Positions 31,841-43,600 of a stretch of DNA of 64,000 nt are shown here, in pieces. The stretch covers positions 248,001-312,000 of the forward strand of contig QYRS01000004.1 in the NCBI GenBank assembly GCA_006503535.1, read 5' to 3'. The notes under the pieces were generated by a model, which did no database searches, was not told where the DNA came from, and was given only the letters and a program-made list of their open reading frames with translations. Every line of letters begins with the position of its first letter. Within the stretch, counting starts at the first letter, position 1. The translations under genes and the position numbers were made by a program. This stretch comes from Arthrinium phaeospermum. Lineage: Eukaryota; Ascomycota; Sordariomycetes; Amphisphaeriales; Apiosporaceae.

Positions 31841-31850
31841 AATATATATA
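31841..31850 (+). promoter_or_regulatory. TATA box
   Basis: AATATATATA, about 110 bp upstream of the ATG at 31959. Confidence 0.4.
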
Positions 31851-31958
31851 GGCGTCTGCTAGGCCGACGTCTTCCCCACTAGACGAACAGCAACTTCACC
31901 TCACTATCTGCCCGTCAATATCTGAGCAACAACGCATTGGATCAGCTAGCCAGTCAAA

Positions 31959-33011
31959 ATGGTTCACCTCATGATATATGGCGCATCCGGCTACACTGGC
32001 CGTTTGGCGAGCGAACACGCCAAAACCCTCGGCCTTCCTGTCCTCCTCGCGGGCCGGTCAGAGGCAGCCGTGGCACAAGTTGCCGCTTCCTTACACGCCC
32101 CTTACCGCATCTTCCACCTCGACGCCCCCAGCACCATCACATCAGCCTTGAGGGACGGAAGCGTCAAAGTCCTCCTCAACTGCGCAGGCCCCTTCGACTC
32201 CACGGCCGAGCCCTTGATCACCGCCTGCATCGAGACCGGCGTGCACTACCTCGACATCTCGGCAGAGCTGGGCAGCTACCAGCTCGCGCTGGACCGAGCC
32301 GACGCCGCCAAGGACGCAAACGTGATGCTGCTCCCCGGATGCGGCGGCAGCGTCGCCATGCTGGGCTGCCTGGCCGCGCACGCGTTGCGGAACATGCAGA
32401 ATCCCACGCACATCGACGTAGCGCTACGCGTCGCGGGGCCCATGTCGCGGGGTTCGATCGCGAGTGCGTCCAACAGTGCCATGGCGGGCGCCCAATGTTT
32501 GCAGCGGCTTGATAACGAACTCGTTCCATGGGGCGGACAGGAAAAGGACTTCAATAAGGTCTCAGCGGGCCGACAATTCGATTTTGATGATGGTAGCGGG
32601 CCCGTGGCGTGCTTCCCGATCACCCTGCCGGATCTGGTCACCATCTGGAAGTCTACCGGCGTTGCCAACATCCGAACCTTTGCTTGCGTAGCGGGATCTG
32701 ATACAATGTCATTTCCCGAAGACGGCAAGGCAATCCCTGATGGCCCGACCCTGAAAGAGAGGGAGGCGACTCCGTACCATGCCGCTGTGGTTGCGACCGG
32801 CGCAGATGGGACCGTCAAACATGCCGTGCTTCACACTGTCAACGGATATACATTTACCGCCATGGCTTCCGTTGAGGCAGCCAGACGGGTGCTAGATGGA
32901 GAGTTCAAGGCCGGCTTCCAGACTCCGGCGCTGCTGTTTGGGAAGGACTTTGTGGAGACGATCGCTGCGTCCCGTCTCATCGATGTAAGCACAAGTGAGC
33001 AGGCATATTAG
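31959..33011 (+). CDS. Saccharopine-dehydrogenase-like NAD(P)-binding oxidoreductase
   Basis: Single exon, 350 residues. The N-terminal Rossmann motif is G-A-S-G-Y-T-G (residues 8-14), followed by L-A-G-R-S and N-C-A-G-P-F, which mark the saccharopine dehydrogenase NADP-binding family. It also resembles the trans-acting enoyl-reductase type proteins of that family. Lysine biosynthesis is unlikely: the protein is shorter than saccharopine reductase and lacks its C-terminal domain. The substrate is unknown. With the dehydrogenase and regulator to the right it may belong to a small metabolic group (inference from promoter motifs). Confidence 0.83.
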   Translation: MVHLMIYGASGYTGRLASEHAKTLGLPVLLAGRSEAAVAQVAASLHAPYRIFHLDAPSTITSALRDGSVKVLLNCAGPFDSTAEPLITACIETGVHYLDISAELGSYQLALDRADAAKDANVMLLPGCGGSVAMLGCLAAHALRNMQNPTHIDVALRVAGPMSRGSIASASNSAMAGAQCLQRLDNELVPWGGQEKDFNKVSAGRQFDFDDGSGPVACFPITLPDLVTIWKSTGVANIRTFACVAGSDTMSFPEDGKAIPDGPTLKEREATPYHAAVVATGADGTVKHAVLHTVNGYTFTAMASVEAARRVLDGEFKAGFQTPALLFGKDFVETIAASRLIDVSTSEQAY

Positions 33012-33232
33012 TCAAGAATAGACTGGAAGGAATATCATTAGGTGGACCATGCTCATTCCATTATTACTAGTGGATATTCCAATGGAAAGATGTATATATT
33101 CTTTGTTTATACTCATTTATGATACTTGCCACAAATGTTACCCTTGATATTCCCCTAACCATCACGGATACGCACGTTCATCATGGATCGCCGACCGCAT
33201 TTGCTTGTAAAGGTCAGCAATCACAACACACC

Positions 33233-34792
33233 TCATGCGTTTAAGGGGGGATGGAACTCCTTACTTTCTGCCATGAGCATCATCCCATACTCGTCCGCCT
33301 CGGAAAGCCACCGTTCGCTCCGGGCATCCAATCCGCCCTCGGCCTCGATGTTGAAGAACTCGCCAATCTTGTACACCCCACCATCCTTCCACAGGCGAAG
33401 CCACTCGCCGTACCGTGTAATCCACGTGGCCTCGTCCGTCTCGCGCCACAGGTGCCGGGCCGCCGGCGCGGGTTGCGCCGCGAGCTCGAAGCAGGTCAGG
33501 ATGGGGTACCCTTCCCGCAGGGACCAGGACCACTCGAGGTGGTGCATGGCGAGGATGGTGCGGCGCTTGGCCGAGACCGCGGCCCAGTCCCGCCAGTACG
33601 GCGTGGTGAGGTTGGAGTCCTGTTCTTCCGGCAAGAACAGACCGGTGGCGGCGAGGCGTTTCTTGACGTCCCAGAGCTGGAGGATGAGATCGGCCTGCGC
33701 CCGGACGGACAGCTCCTGGCCCTCGGCGCTGCCGTAGAAGAGGATGATCAGCAGGATTAGAACGGATTGCGCAGCTGCGAGGAGGTCCGCATCGTCGTAT
33801 GACGCGTGCTGTCAATTGATGGGTAAGCTCATGTTCATCTGGAGAAAATGCAAGTGATCAATGTGGGTATGAGCAAGAGACCCGGGTGTGTTACCTCTCG
33901 CCAAAGTCTCTGTACCTCCTCCAAAACAATACTCTGTACGAGGTCGCCACTGCCGGCAACCTGACTGTCCCACATCTTGGTAAGCGTGTAACAGTGTGCG
34001 AGCGGCTTCGGGAGAGACCCATCCACAACCTGGGAATTGTGAATGATGGGCGGCAGTTGGGCGGTGTGGTAGGTCGCCATCAGGCGCGGCCAAGATCGGA
34101 GGACCCGGATGACGAAGTGCATGGTGTGCCGGACCACCATGTTGTTGCTCGGAGTTCCGGGTGCCGTACCCAACAGGACCTTGCGTCGCTCTTCGGATAC
34201 CACCGCCGTGGCAGGGAGCCCATTTCGCTTCACCCGATCCTGGACGCTCTCGTTTGCGGTATATGGCTCAGCAACTCCAGGTCCATAGCACCCTGGGGGT
34301 GGTGGAGATGCATTTGGCGTAACGTAGTTCGAGAACCCCTCTTGTTCCTCAACTAGTGTGGGCTCCGAGCTACCGTAGGTTGCTGGAGTGTCGTACATAT
34401 GCGGGGGGAAATGCGCGAGCCCTTGGCGACTCGGTGTTTGAAATCCATTGCTCAATCGATCCTGGTCTATCCTCGGCGAAGACGGTTGAGGGTCCTGGTC
34501 GATGACGGGGAACTCGCAAACCAGAAAACGCGCCCGACACTTGCCGCAGGATGGGCGCTGCAAGTCACATCGCACCTTGGAGTTACAGCATTGAAGACAC
34601 GATCGTCTCCTCGAGGGAGGCTTCCGAGAGCAGCGTCGGGAGTGTCTCGTGAGGGAGGACTCTGGGTTGGGGGTCAATAACAGGGGTTCGGAGTTGGCGG
34701 TACAGCTGTGGGGACCTGTGGAAAGGCAACCTACTCTGAGTGAAGGTCTGAGAGCAGCGCGGGCAAATGAGGGGGCTCGTCTGCTGTGGCAT
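33233..34792 (-). CDS. Dual zinc-finger transcription factor (C2HC plus Zn2Cys6)
   Basis: Three exons: 34792-34735, 34661-33895 and 33808-33233. They give about 466 residues. Exon 1 and the start of exon 2 together make a C2H2-type finger with Cys as last ligand (C10, C13, H26, C30). It is followed by a Zn2Cys6 cluster, C41-x2-C44-x6-C51-x6-C58-x2-C61-x6-C68. The finger is seen only when the 73 nt intron (34662-34734) is removed, which supports that intron. The C-terminal part is helical, with Trp-rich segments like the fungal regulator domain. Proteins with this double arrangement bind DNA and control neighbouring or catabolic genes. The gene is divergent from the short-chain dehydrogenase, with a shared promoter of about 700 bp. 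Confidence 0.85.
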
Positions 34793-35078
34793 CGCGCTCT
34801 GTGCAAAGTTCCTTGCGACTCGACTCCTTCTCTGTAAGTGAGTATTTTGCCTTCTTCCTAAGGGGATTGTCCAGTGGGGACAAGAGAGGAAGACGACGAG
34901 GCCCGGAGATCGGGGTACAGGGTGGTAATTAAGCACCGTCTGTCCACTGCGGGGTTGTTGGTGCTTATTGATCCAGCTTACGGTGCACCCCTGCAGGGAG
35001 CCGCCAACACGAACAGCGCTGCAGTCTGACATGCTTTAGCGTCTGTCACCTAGCCTGTGTGACGCTCCCACCAAAAAT

Positions 35079-35149
35079 CGGAGTTCGGGGTTGCTGGTAT
35101 AGCTATGTACCAGCAACCCCGACCCCGATACCATCTACCCCGAACTCCG
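35079..35149. repeat. Nested inverted repeat with CGGAGTTCGGGG arms
   Basis: Arms of 15 bp (35085-35099 and 35108-35122) surround an 8-base loop. In addition, CGGAGTTCGGGG at 35079-35090 is perfectly complementary to 35138-35149. CGG half-sites at both ends fit a Zn2Cys6 operator; a small inverted-repeat transposon remnant is the alternative. Confidence 0.6.
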
Positions 35150-35365
35150 GTACCATGAACCCCGACCTCCGCGCATGCGACCTGCAACATGGTGATCATT
35201 CCCCTACCTTTCTATCTGCTCGTGCGTCTGGAAAGTGTTTGATTGGTAATCCGTGAGATCTTGCATCTGCAGATGCTTCCTTAGATGTAGGTTGACCACT
35301 TAGTCGAGATGTGTGCGCAATCAATTGCCATAAGCACGACCGACCGACCACAACACTCCAGACCT

Positions 35366-35372
35366 TATAAAG
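35366..35372 (+). promoter_or_regulatory. TATA box for the short-chain dehydrogenase
   Basis: TATAAAG, about 125 bp before the ATG at 35495. Confidence 0.45.
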
Positions 35373-35494
35373 ACAGACAGCCTGAACACTTCTGTTCGAG
35401 GAACTTGATACTTCTACTTTGCGTGTACGTCGCCTACCTAGTGTCCAAGTTCATCAATCCAAGAGATAATCGACATAATCAACACCCACTAATT

Positions 35495-36611
35495 ATGCCA
35501 AGCTACGTCGTCTCGGGTGCCTCCAGAGGCCTTGGAGTAAGATCCAAGCATCCCCCACTCTCCCCTTTCCTCTGTACATTACTGATCAGGAGATAGTATG
35601 CGTTCGTCAAGGTATTGGCTTCGGATCCCACCAACACCGTCATCGGTCTGGCTCGTAACAAGAAGGCCACGGAAGACCGCCTGAAAGAGGACGGGGTCAC
35701 GAACGTGCACATCCTGGCCGCCGACGTCACGGATGAGTCAGCTTTGAGGGATGCGGTATCCGAGGCGGACCGCATACTTGGCGGCAAGGGCTTGGATGTG
35801 CTCATCAATAATGCGGGCTATGTCAGCGACCTGTCGGCTCTGAAATCCTTGACGGAATTGTGTGCGGCCCTTTTCTGACTCCTCGCCTATTCTTGACGAG
35901 AGAGGAGACGTTAACACCAAATATAGCGAGGACGACATCCAAGGAATAGTCGACGATACAAGGAAGAGCTTCGAGGTCAATGTCATTGGGGTTTTACGGA
36001 CCACGTACGCCTTCCTGCCGCTCATCCAGCAGGGCGCTTTGAAGAAGGTGGCGACAATCTCGAGCGGTATGGGTGATATTGGTAAGTACTCTCTGACCTC
36101 ACAGAAGCTCGGGTGGTTTCCTTCTGACCAAGCCTAGACTTCGTCAACGAATTCGGCGTCTTCCAAGCGGCGCCTTACGGCATAAGCAAAGCCGCGACCA
36201 GCATGCTCGTCGCCAAGTTCCAAGCCGGCTACCGGGACCAGGGGATCCTCTTCGTCTCCATCTGTCCTGGGTCGGTCGACACGGACGCCAACCGGCCAGC
36301 TCGTAAGTCCGCTTTTGCTAATTAGTCCTCGAAACCATCCACCCCCTTCCCTGGTTGTGTGACTTCTTTGACTAGGGACGCTAATTAAGTGTAAAATCAT
36401 CTTAGCCTCCGAGGAGAACCTTGCACGTCTGGCCAGGATCGGAGCAATGTTTCAGGAAAAGGGGGTTGTGGGCGTGCCCCCGATGGACCCCGTGGTTTCT
36501 GCCAAGAAGTGTTTGGTAGCTATCGACCGTTCCTCGCTGGACGGGGGGTACGGTGGTTCGTTCTTGAGCCACAATGGTACCAGACGGTGGATGGAGCCTA
36601 GCGAAGAGTAA
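35495..36611 (+). CDS. Short-chain dehydrogenase/reductase
   Basis: Five exons: 35495-35536, 35597-35859, 35927-36081, 36138-36302 and 36406-36611. They give 276 residues with all joints in frame. Features are S-G-A-S-R-G-L-G (cofactor binding, residues 7-14), N-N-A-G, a serine in I-S-S-G, and the catalytic Y-G-I-S-K, followed by P-G-S-V-D-T-D. This is a classical SDR with intact catalytic residues. The TG-x3-GxG position reads G-A-S-R-G-L-G. The substrate is unknown. It is divergent from the regulator at 33233-34792 and may be its target (inference). The first exon encodes only 14 residues, ending inside the cofactor loop. Confidence 0.87.
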
Positions 36612-36788
36612 AGGCCCGGTTATGTACTCTTCGTAGCATACTTGGTACTCCTGGTATAACTGTTCCCGAGGAGGATTGCCAGGCCAGGTGCTAATTGTAT
36701 ATTAAGGATATACCAGAATACGTAAACTGCCATTGGTAGCACCTGGTCCCAGATCGGCTTTCCATGTCCCAAAGATAAACTTCCTTCT
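36612..36788. other. Short intergenic spacer
   Basis: Convergent 3' ends of the dehydrogenase and of the HET gene remnant. Confidence 0.35.
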
Positions 36789-37391
36789 CTAAACAAGAGT
36801 AATTGCGTATATCTCTTCCGGAAACTCGGGGTTTCTCACGATCTCCGCGCAGACCGCTTTCGCCGTTGCCTCCGAATTCCGTTGTAGCACCTGACGGACT
36901 GCTCGCCGGTCCTCCACCTCGCTTCGGGTCGGGTCCGAGCGGCTACCACGAAGTTCCGCCTCAAACTCGAAACATCCGACTCGGTAGAACTCGCCAGCGG
37001 CATGGCCGGTCTTCCTCAGCACAAGACCCAACTGCAAGTTGGCACCCTCAGGACATGTGTTCACAAAGAGACTCCCTTCGGGATGACGCAGCTCTTCCAC
37101 GAGAGGGACTAGGTAAACCATCCGATCGTTGTCGTCCCGGAATTCCTCCAAGGAGTCAGGTTTGACACGGAACAGCTCCTTATTATCATCACCGCAGATG
37201 ATGCTCGTCAATATTTCGGCGGCAGCCGCGGTCGGGGCGACGTCGAACCAGAACTCTTCTGGATGTTCGGGCGCCAGATCGCATTTCCGCAGCCACCCGG
37301 ACAAGATCACGGAGCAGTGAAGGTAAAGCACTCCCCGACTAAGCTGTCCGAAGGGTGCAACCCCCGAAAACGTCATCTCGGTGTTGTATAC
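36789..37391 (-). pseudogene. HET-domain gene, 3' part separated by LTR element
   Basis: An open minus-strand stretch of about 200 codons ending at 36789. It contains P-F-G-Q-L-S-R-G-V-L-x-L, the standard block that follows the HET domain, and G-L-V-L-R-K-T-G then F-Y-R-V-G-C-F-E-F near the C-terminus, also typical of HET proteins. It joins in frame to the part at 48126-49619 once the element and one ATAC copy are left out: the valine codon GTA occurs at both edges. It has no start of its own. Confidence 0.85.
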
Positions 37392-37645
37392 TGAAAACAC
37401 ACAACCCGTACAGCTACGGACTGCGGTCGGCACTTTCTAATCAGGTATCGTACCTAACCAAAACGCGGCCTATCATTAAAATAATATAAATATAAGTATA
37501 TATAAAAATCGTAAAAAAGTATATATTTATAATTAATTTACTTTATAATATACCGATACATCGATTTTTTATTAATCCTTTTAATACATATATACCATTT
37601 ATAATTAATATAATTTAACCTTTAAACCTTTAAATCTTTATTATA
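37392..37645. repeat. Left LTR
   Basis: 254 bp, starting TGAAAACACACAACCC. It aligns along its length to 47869-48125, the differences being almost only transitions plus a small gap near the start. The outer half is much less mutated than the inner half. Confidence 0.9.
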
Positions 37646-40600
37646 CATTCCCTAATTTTATCGTTACTATTCTTAAAAAATAGAATTTACTAAATAAGGA
37701 AAAATACCTTATTAATTAATTAAACACACCCGTATATAAAGTTAAAAAGGTTCTAAATTATAATTTTTTACCCGATTTATTTACGAAACTCGGGAGTAGT
37801 TTTTTTTACCTATTTACGTTTTATAAAAATCTTTTTTACCGTTATCGAAAAGTTTTAAATTTATTAATCTTCTTAATCGTTTCTAACCGTATACGAATAT
37901 TATTCTAACCTTTAAAATCGTTAAAAGCTCGATATATTAATTTTAAAACTAAATTTAAAGCGTTATTCTTATAATAATTTAATAAAATTATTATCGCTGT
38001 TTTAAAAATTTATTAATACTTTAACAAGTTTTTAAAAGTTAACGTTAAAATTTTATTAATTAAATTATTATAAAATAAACTATTTTTAATATTGTAAATT
38101 TTAATATTTATAGGCGCCTTTTTTTTTTTTTTAGTTTTTAAACTTATAATATACCGTTAAAAATACGGTAATATTTATTATTTATTTATTAAATATAATC
38201 GATTTAAGGTATTAAAAAAACGCTTATTATAAATATATTAAAATTATCTCTTTTATTTCGTTCTTATCTAATTTTTTATATAAAAGGTCCTCTTTATCAT
38301 ACCTTTAATCTTAAAAATTATCGAGTTAAGGTTAATTCCTTCAGTATAAATTCTTAATTACGAGTTCGTAATTATTAAAGTTATAAAGCAAATTTTAATT
38401 AATTATATAATAAATTAATCTATAATTAAAAATTATTAAATATAAACTTAATAAGGTTTTTTTTTTTTTTAAAAAATTATAACGTTTAGTATCGTATTTT
38501 AAAGGTAAAAAAAACCGTTAATATTATAAAATAGCTATATTTTTAGTTATTATATTAATTAAGTTTAATAATAATAAGGATTTTTTTAAAATAAATTTTA
38601 TCCGTTAATTTATCGCCTAATTTTATTTAAAAATTCGAAATATAAAAGCGGCGCGTTAATTCTATCCTATTATAAAAGAGTCCACGAAGAATATAATTTT
38701 AACGCGGGGAAAATTAATTAATAAAAAAAAGTGTTTAAATTCCGAAGTATAACTAAATATAAATAATATAATAAATAACGTATAATATTTAAATATTATC
38801 CGTAATTTACCGTTAATATTTTTATATCTTAACAAAAAAATCTTAAAAATCTTTTCAATAATAACATATAATCCGAATATACTAATTACTACTTATATTA
38901 CTAAATTTATTTCTTTTATTTTAATCTATTTTCGCTTTTTAAAGTTTTATATAAATAATATAATAGTAAGTCTAATATAATTTCCCTAAAATTCTTTATT
39001 TATTCAATTTAATCGTATCGTTTTAATTAATAGCTTTTACATTTCTTCTTTAATATCCACAAAAATTCCTACGTTCATATCAAAAAGAAACTCTACGAAG
39101 GCAAGCGCTAAAATAAAGTACGGGTTAAGGAATTAACTCATCTAATCTACCATTTAACAATAATAATAATCTTATATTTAAGCTATTATTATTAACGAAT
39201 TAATACCGTACTTTATTATCAAATACGATATAATACCAATAATCGTAAAACTTAAGCTCGTAATATTAAATTCTAATTTTATTATTACATTAACTTAATT
39301 AATTATTAATAAATAAAAACGATTAATTAAATAATACGAAAGTAAATAATATAAATTAATTATATAAGATAAATAAAATATTAAATATATAAAAATTCTT
39401 AATATCGTATATTAATATTAAAAAAGGCAGGATATATAAGATTGCGGTCTTAAACTTTTAATTTATATAATTAAATTAATAAAAGTTTCGGTTTTTTAAA
39501 GAAAAAAAAATAATAATTAAATATAATTAATATTAAATAATAACTTATATCGATAAGCGTTAAATTAAATATAAATAAATACGGAAAAAAAATATAAAGT
39601 TTTAAATATAAAAAAAAAGAAAATACGGCCTTAACCTTTTAATTCTTCTCATAACTCCTCTTTTAAAATAGACTTTTTTCTCTCTTTCTTTCTTTTTACT
39701 ATTATATTTTCTTTTTAACTCCTTCTCTTTTTTCGTTTTTTTTCGTCCCTTACTTCTTATTATTATATTTTTTATAATAATTATAAACTTTCGAACTTTT
39801 TATCCAGAAACTCGATTTTTTATAATAATTAATTAAAAATACCCCGAAAACGAAAATTTAATTCCGATTATTAAAAATAATTAACGTAAATAATACCTTA
39901 ATAATATATTCCGTATTTTTTTTAAGTAAAATTTATAAAAATATACTAATTTTTAATTTTATTATTATAATTATAAATAATTTTAAACTTTTTTTAAATT
40001 AATAATAAATAGTTTTAATTAATTATTTTTTATAATTATTATTTTATATATATAATTATATTTTTTAAATCGAACGAATAAAGATATATATATTAAAATA
40101 TAATTTACGAAATAATTATAATATTAAACTTTTAATATTTTATCGTTAATATATTTAATTTATAAATTAATTTATAACTTATTTTTATAACTTTTATTAT
40201 AAAAATAATTTAAAATAGTTTTATATAATAACTGTTTTAACGTCCGAATTACATAATCGATTTAATTATTTAAAGTATGGATTATTTTAATAATTTTTTA
40301 TATAAATAATATATAATTGTTAAAATTAACGGCGCTTTTTTTAAATTTTTATTTTATAATTATATATTGAATCGTTAATCGGAATCCTTCGTTTATAAAA
40401 ATTATATTATTTTTAATAAAAACCTTTTTTATTTTTTTTATATTTATAATCGATTTTTAATAACTTATATTAATTAATTTAATTTAAAGTTTAATTTAAT
40501 ATTAAAAAATATTAAAAATTAGGTATATTTAAACGCTAATATTATAAATTAAATATTTTTATACGCTTTTTTAAATCCTCGTATTACTATTATTATTTTT

Positions 40601-43600
40601 AAATCGAAAAATTCAAGCCAATCTTTTCGTAAAAAAACCGCTCTTTTTTAATAATTAATTTAATTTAAAGTTTTTAAATACTTTAACCTTAATATTTAAA
40701 CCGCTTTTAAAAATTTTATTTAATAAATACGCGTTTTTAAAAACTTTAAAAAACTTAAATTATTAAATTTTTATTATCGATTCGAATTTTGTTTTATTAA
40801 TGAATTTAACAACGATTTTATTTAAATTAATTTAAAGAATATATTAAATAAAATAAAAAATTTTAAATTTATTTAATAAAGAAAGAGCGAGGTTTAATTA
40901 ATTAATAATATTAATATAATAAAAAGTAAGTAACGAAGTTTACAATTATATTATATTTTTAAATTTTTTTAAAAGGTTTTCGTTTTCCTTTTAAAAATTA
41001 TAATATTACTATTTAACTTTTTATAATTAATATTTTTTATTTTTTTTTTTATTCGAACCTTAATTGCTTTATTATATATATTAAAGTCGTTTAATTAAGG
41101 GTTATTTTCTAAATTTTTCGCCCGTTAAATACTATTTTTTATCGATTTAAACGCTTTTAATCGATTTTTATAATAAACGCTTTTTAATTTAGTTCTATTT
41201 AATTTTATTAAAGATTATTTATTTTTCTTTATATTATAAATAATTATATAAAGGTTTAATTATTAATAGGTTAATTTAATTAATAAAGATATATTAATTA
41301 ATTTAAATATATTATATATTAAAATTAAATCTCCTTTAATTAATAATTTAAAGCATATACGATATTAATAACGTTAATTAAAAAGTTACGTTTATTATTA
41401 ATATTATCGAGTTAAAAATACCGTAATTTATTTTATATCCTTATTCTTTTTTATAAATATTTTAACTTTTTTTATTAATAAGTTTTTAATTAATATATTT
41501 ATTAATTAATTTAAAATTTTTTATAACAATAACGACGTTTCTAAAAGAAAAATCGGTTATTTATTATAGATTATTTCGTAAAGGTTTATACCGTATTTAC
41601 GTATTAATATATAATCTATTTATATTATTATAAAGAAAAAGTCGATTCAATTCTTACCGATCCCTTCCGTAACTTTCTTAAAACTATTAATTATAAAGCG
41701 ATAGTTAATTTCTATTTATCCTTAACGCTAAAAGTAATAAATTAATTTAATAATTATTTAAAATTCTAATTATTTAACGCTTTTAATTATTTCTTTTTTA
41801 TTTTCGGATTTTTTATTAATTAAAATTTTAATAAGTATTTTATATTAATAAATAATTTATTAACGTAAAAATTTCGATATTATTTCGCTATTAATTTTTT
41901 ATAAAGTTTTATATTTTAAATAATCGTTCCTTTAATAGCGTATTTTAATCGTAGTAAAATATTTTTTAAAGTTTAATATATATTAAATATTTATAATTTA
42001 AATAATAAAAATATTTATAATTACGTTAAAAAAAATAAATTCGATAATTTTTTTTTTTTTAACTCGTTAATATTATTCGTATTATTTTTTCCAAATTCGA
42101 ATATCCTTATACATACTAAGCCACTAATATAGGTTAACGATCCGATAATAATACATATTACGTCCCTTATAACCTAACTTATCATATATATTTTTAAATA
42201 AAACGTTTCTAATTAATAATTTATACTACTCTCTTTATTACGTATTAACGAATTAATTTTTTAAAAAAAACTTTATTTTATAATATAAATGATAAAGCTA
42301 TTAATTTAAATTATATCCTTTTTTTATTTAAATTATTATAATTATTTTTATAAAGCGTTTTAATATAATAAATATTTTAAAGAATGTTATTACTTTATTA
42401 ACCTAAACTTTAAGTTATTTCGACTCGTTTTTATTTAAATCTTCGATTAAATAAATCGGTATAATTATATTAATTTAAATATTTAAGAAATTTTCGATAT
42501 TTTTTTTTTACTCGTTATTTATTACGTTAAATACTCTAATTCTTTTTTTTAATAACGTATTAATAACTATATTACGTTTTTTTAAAATATATTTTATTAC
42601 AAAAATAAATAATTTAATAAATATTAATTATCGGGTAAATTAAATATTAAAAATTAAATTTATTACCTTATTATTAATTTAATTTACTAATACTTTAATA
42701 TTTATTTTTAATAAAAACGTTATATTAAAGAAATAATTTTTCAATTTACAAAGAATTTTTATAACCGTTAAATATTCTTTTTTTTTAATATTATAAAATT
42801 CTTCCATTCCTATTTAAATACCGAACTCGAATCGAATCGTTTATTTAATTTTTTAGATAAATTATTTAAATTTTATACCTTAACTTTTTTTAAATATATC
42901 GATACGGAAATAAAATATATCGCTAATATTAAAATTAAAAAAAGCGATATACGGGGTTAAAATAATTATTTTTTTTAAAATATATATCGTATTTTTTTAA
43001 TTAAAACTTTAAATAAAAATTACGTTTTTTTTATTAAATTAGAAAAAAGGTTTTATTATAATATTAAAATTATAAATTTAGGATCGGTATTAATTAATAA
43101 AGCCGAGAAAAGATTTAACTTTTTTTAACGTTTAATACAACGGTTATTTAATTATTTTAATAATTTTAGCTTAGTTAAATTATTGTTCGTATAAATTATA
43201 TATACTTAATAATTTCGATAAACTTTTTATATTATTTTAATTTAAAAATATTAACGAATATTTTAATTAATTTTAAATTAATAAAAACTCGATTTATATT
43301 TTTTAAATATTTTAGAATATATTAATAAATACTAAGGTATACTTCTTTTTAATTATAAATTATTTTAGGTTTTTTAATAAATATATTATTGAAAAACGAC
43401 TTGGATATTATTATAAGAATGTCGTAAAAGATTCGTTCCGTAATACGTTAAAAATATACTAGAGAATTTATTATTTTTTAGAATATTTTGGTAAATTGAA
43501 ATAAACTAATCGGGGTTATAATTATTATTAGGGGTCTATTTTATTTAGTTAGTAAATATTAATTATATTTAGAAAATAGGTTAAATAATAATAGTATTTA

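Larger units (their letters stand above)
31504..31958. promoter_or_regulatory. Promoter region of the saccharopine-dehydrogenase-like gene
   Basis: No gene. It contains a TATA run at 31841-31850 and a GAACTCCG motif pair at 31670-31715. Confidence 0.4.
34793..35494. promoter_or_regulatory. Divergent promoter between regulator and dehydrogenase
   Basis: A shared 5' region of a leftward regulator and a rightward oxidoreductase. It holds a motif-rich inverted repeat at 35079-35149 and a TATA box at 35366 for the dehydrogenase. Confidence 0.5.
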
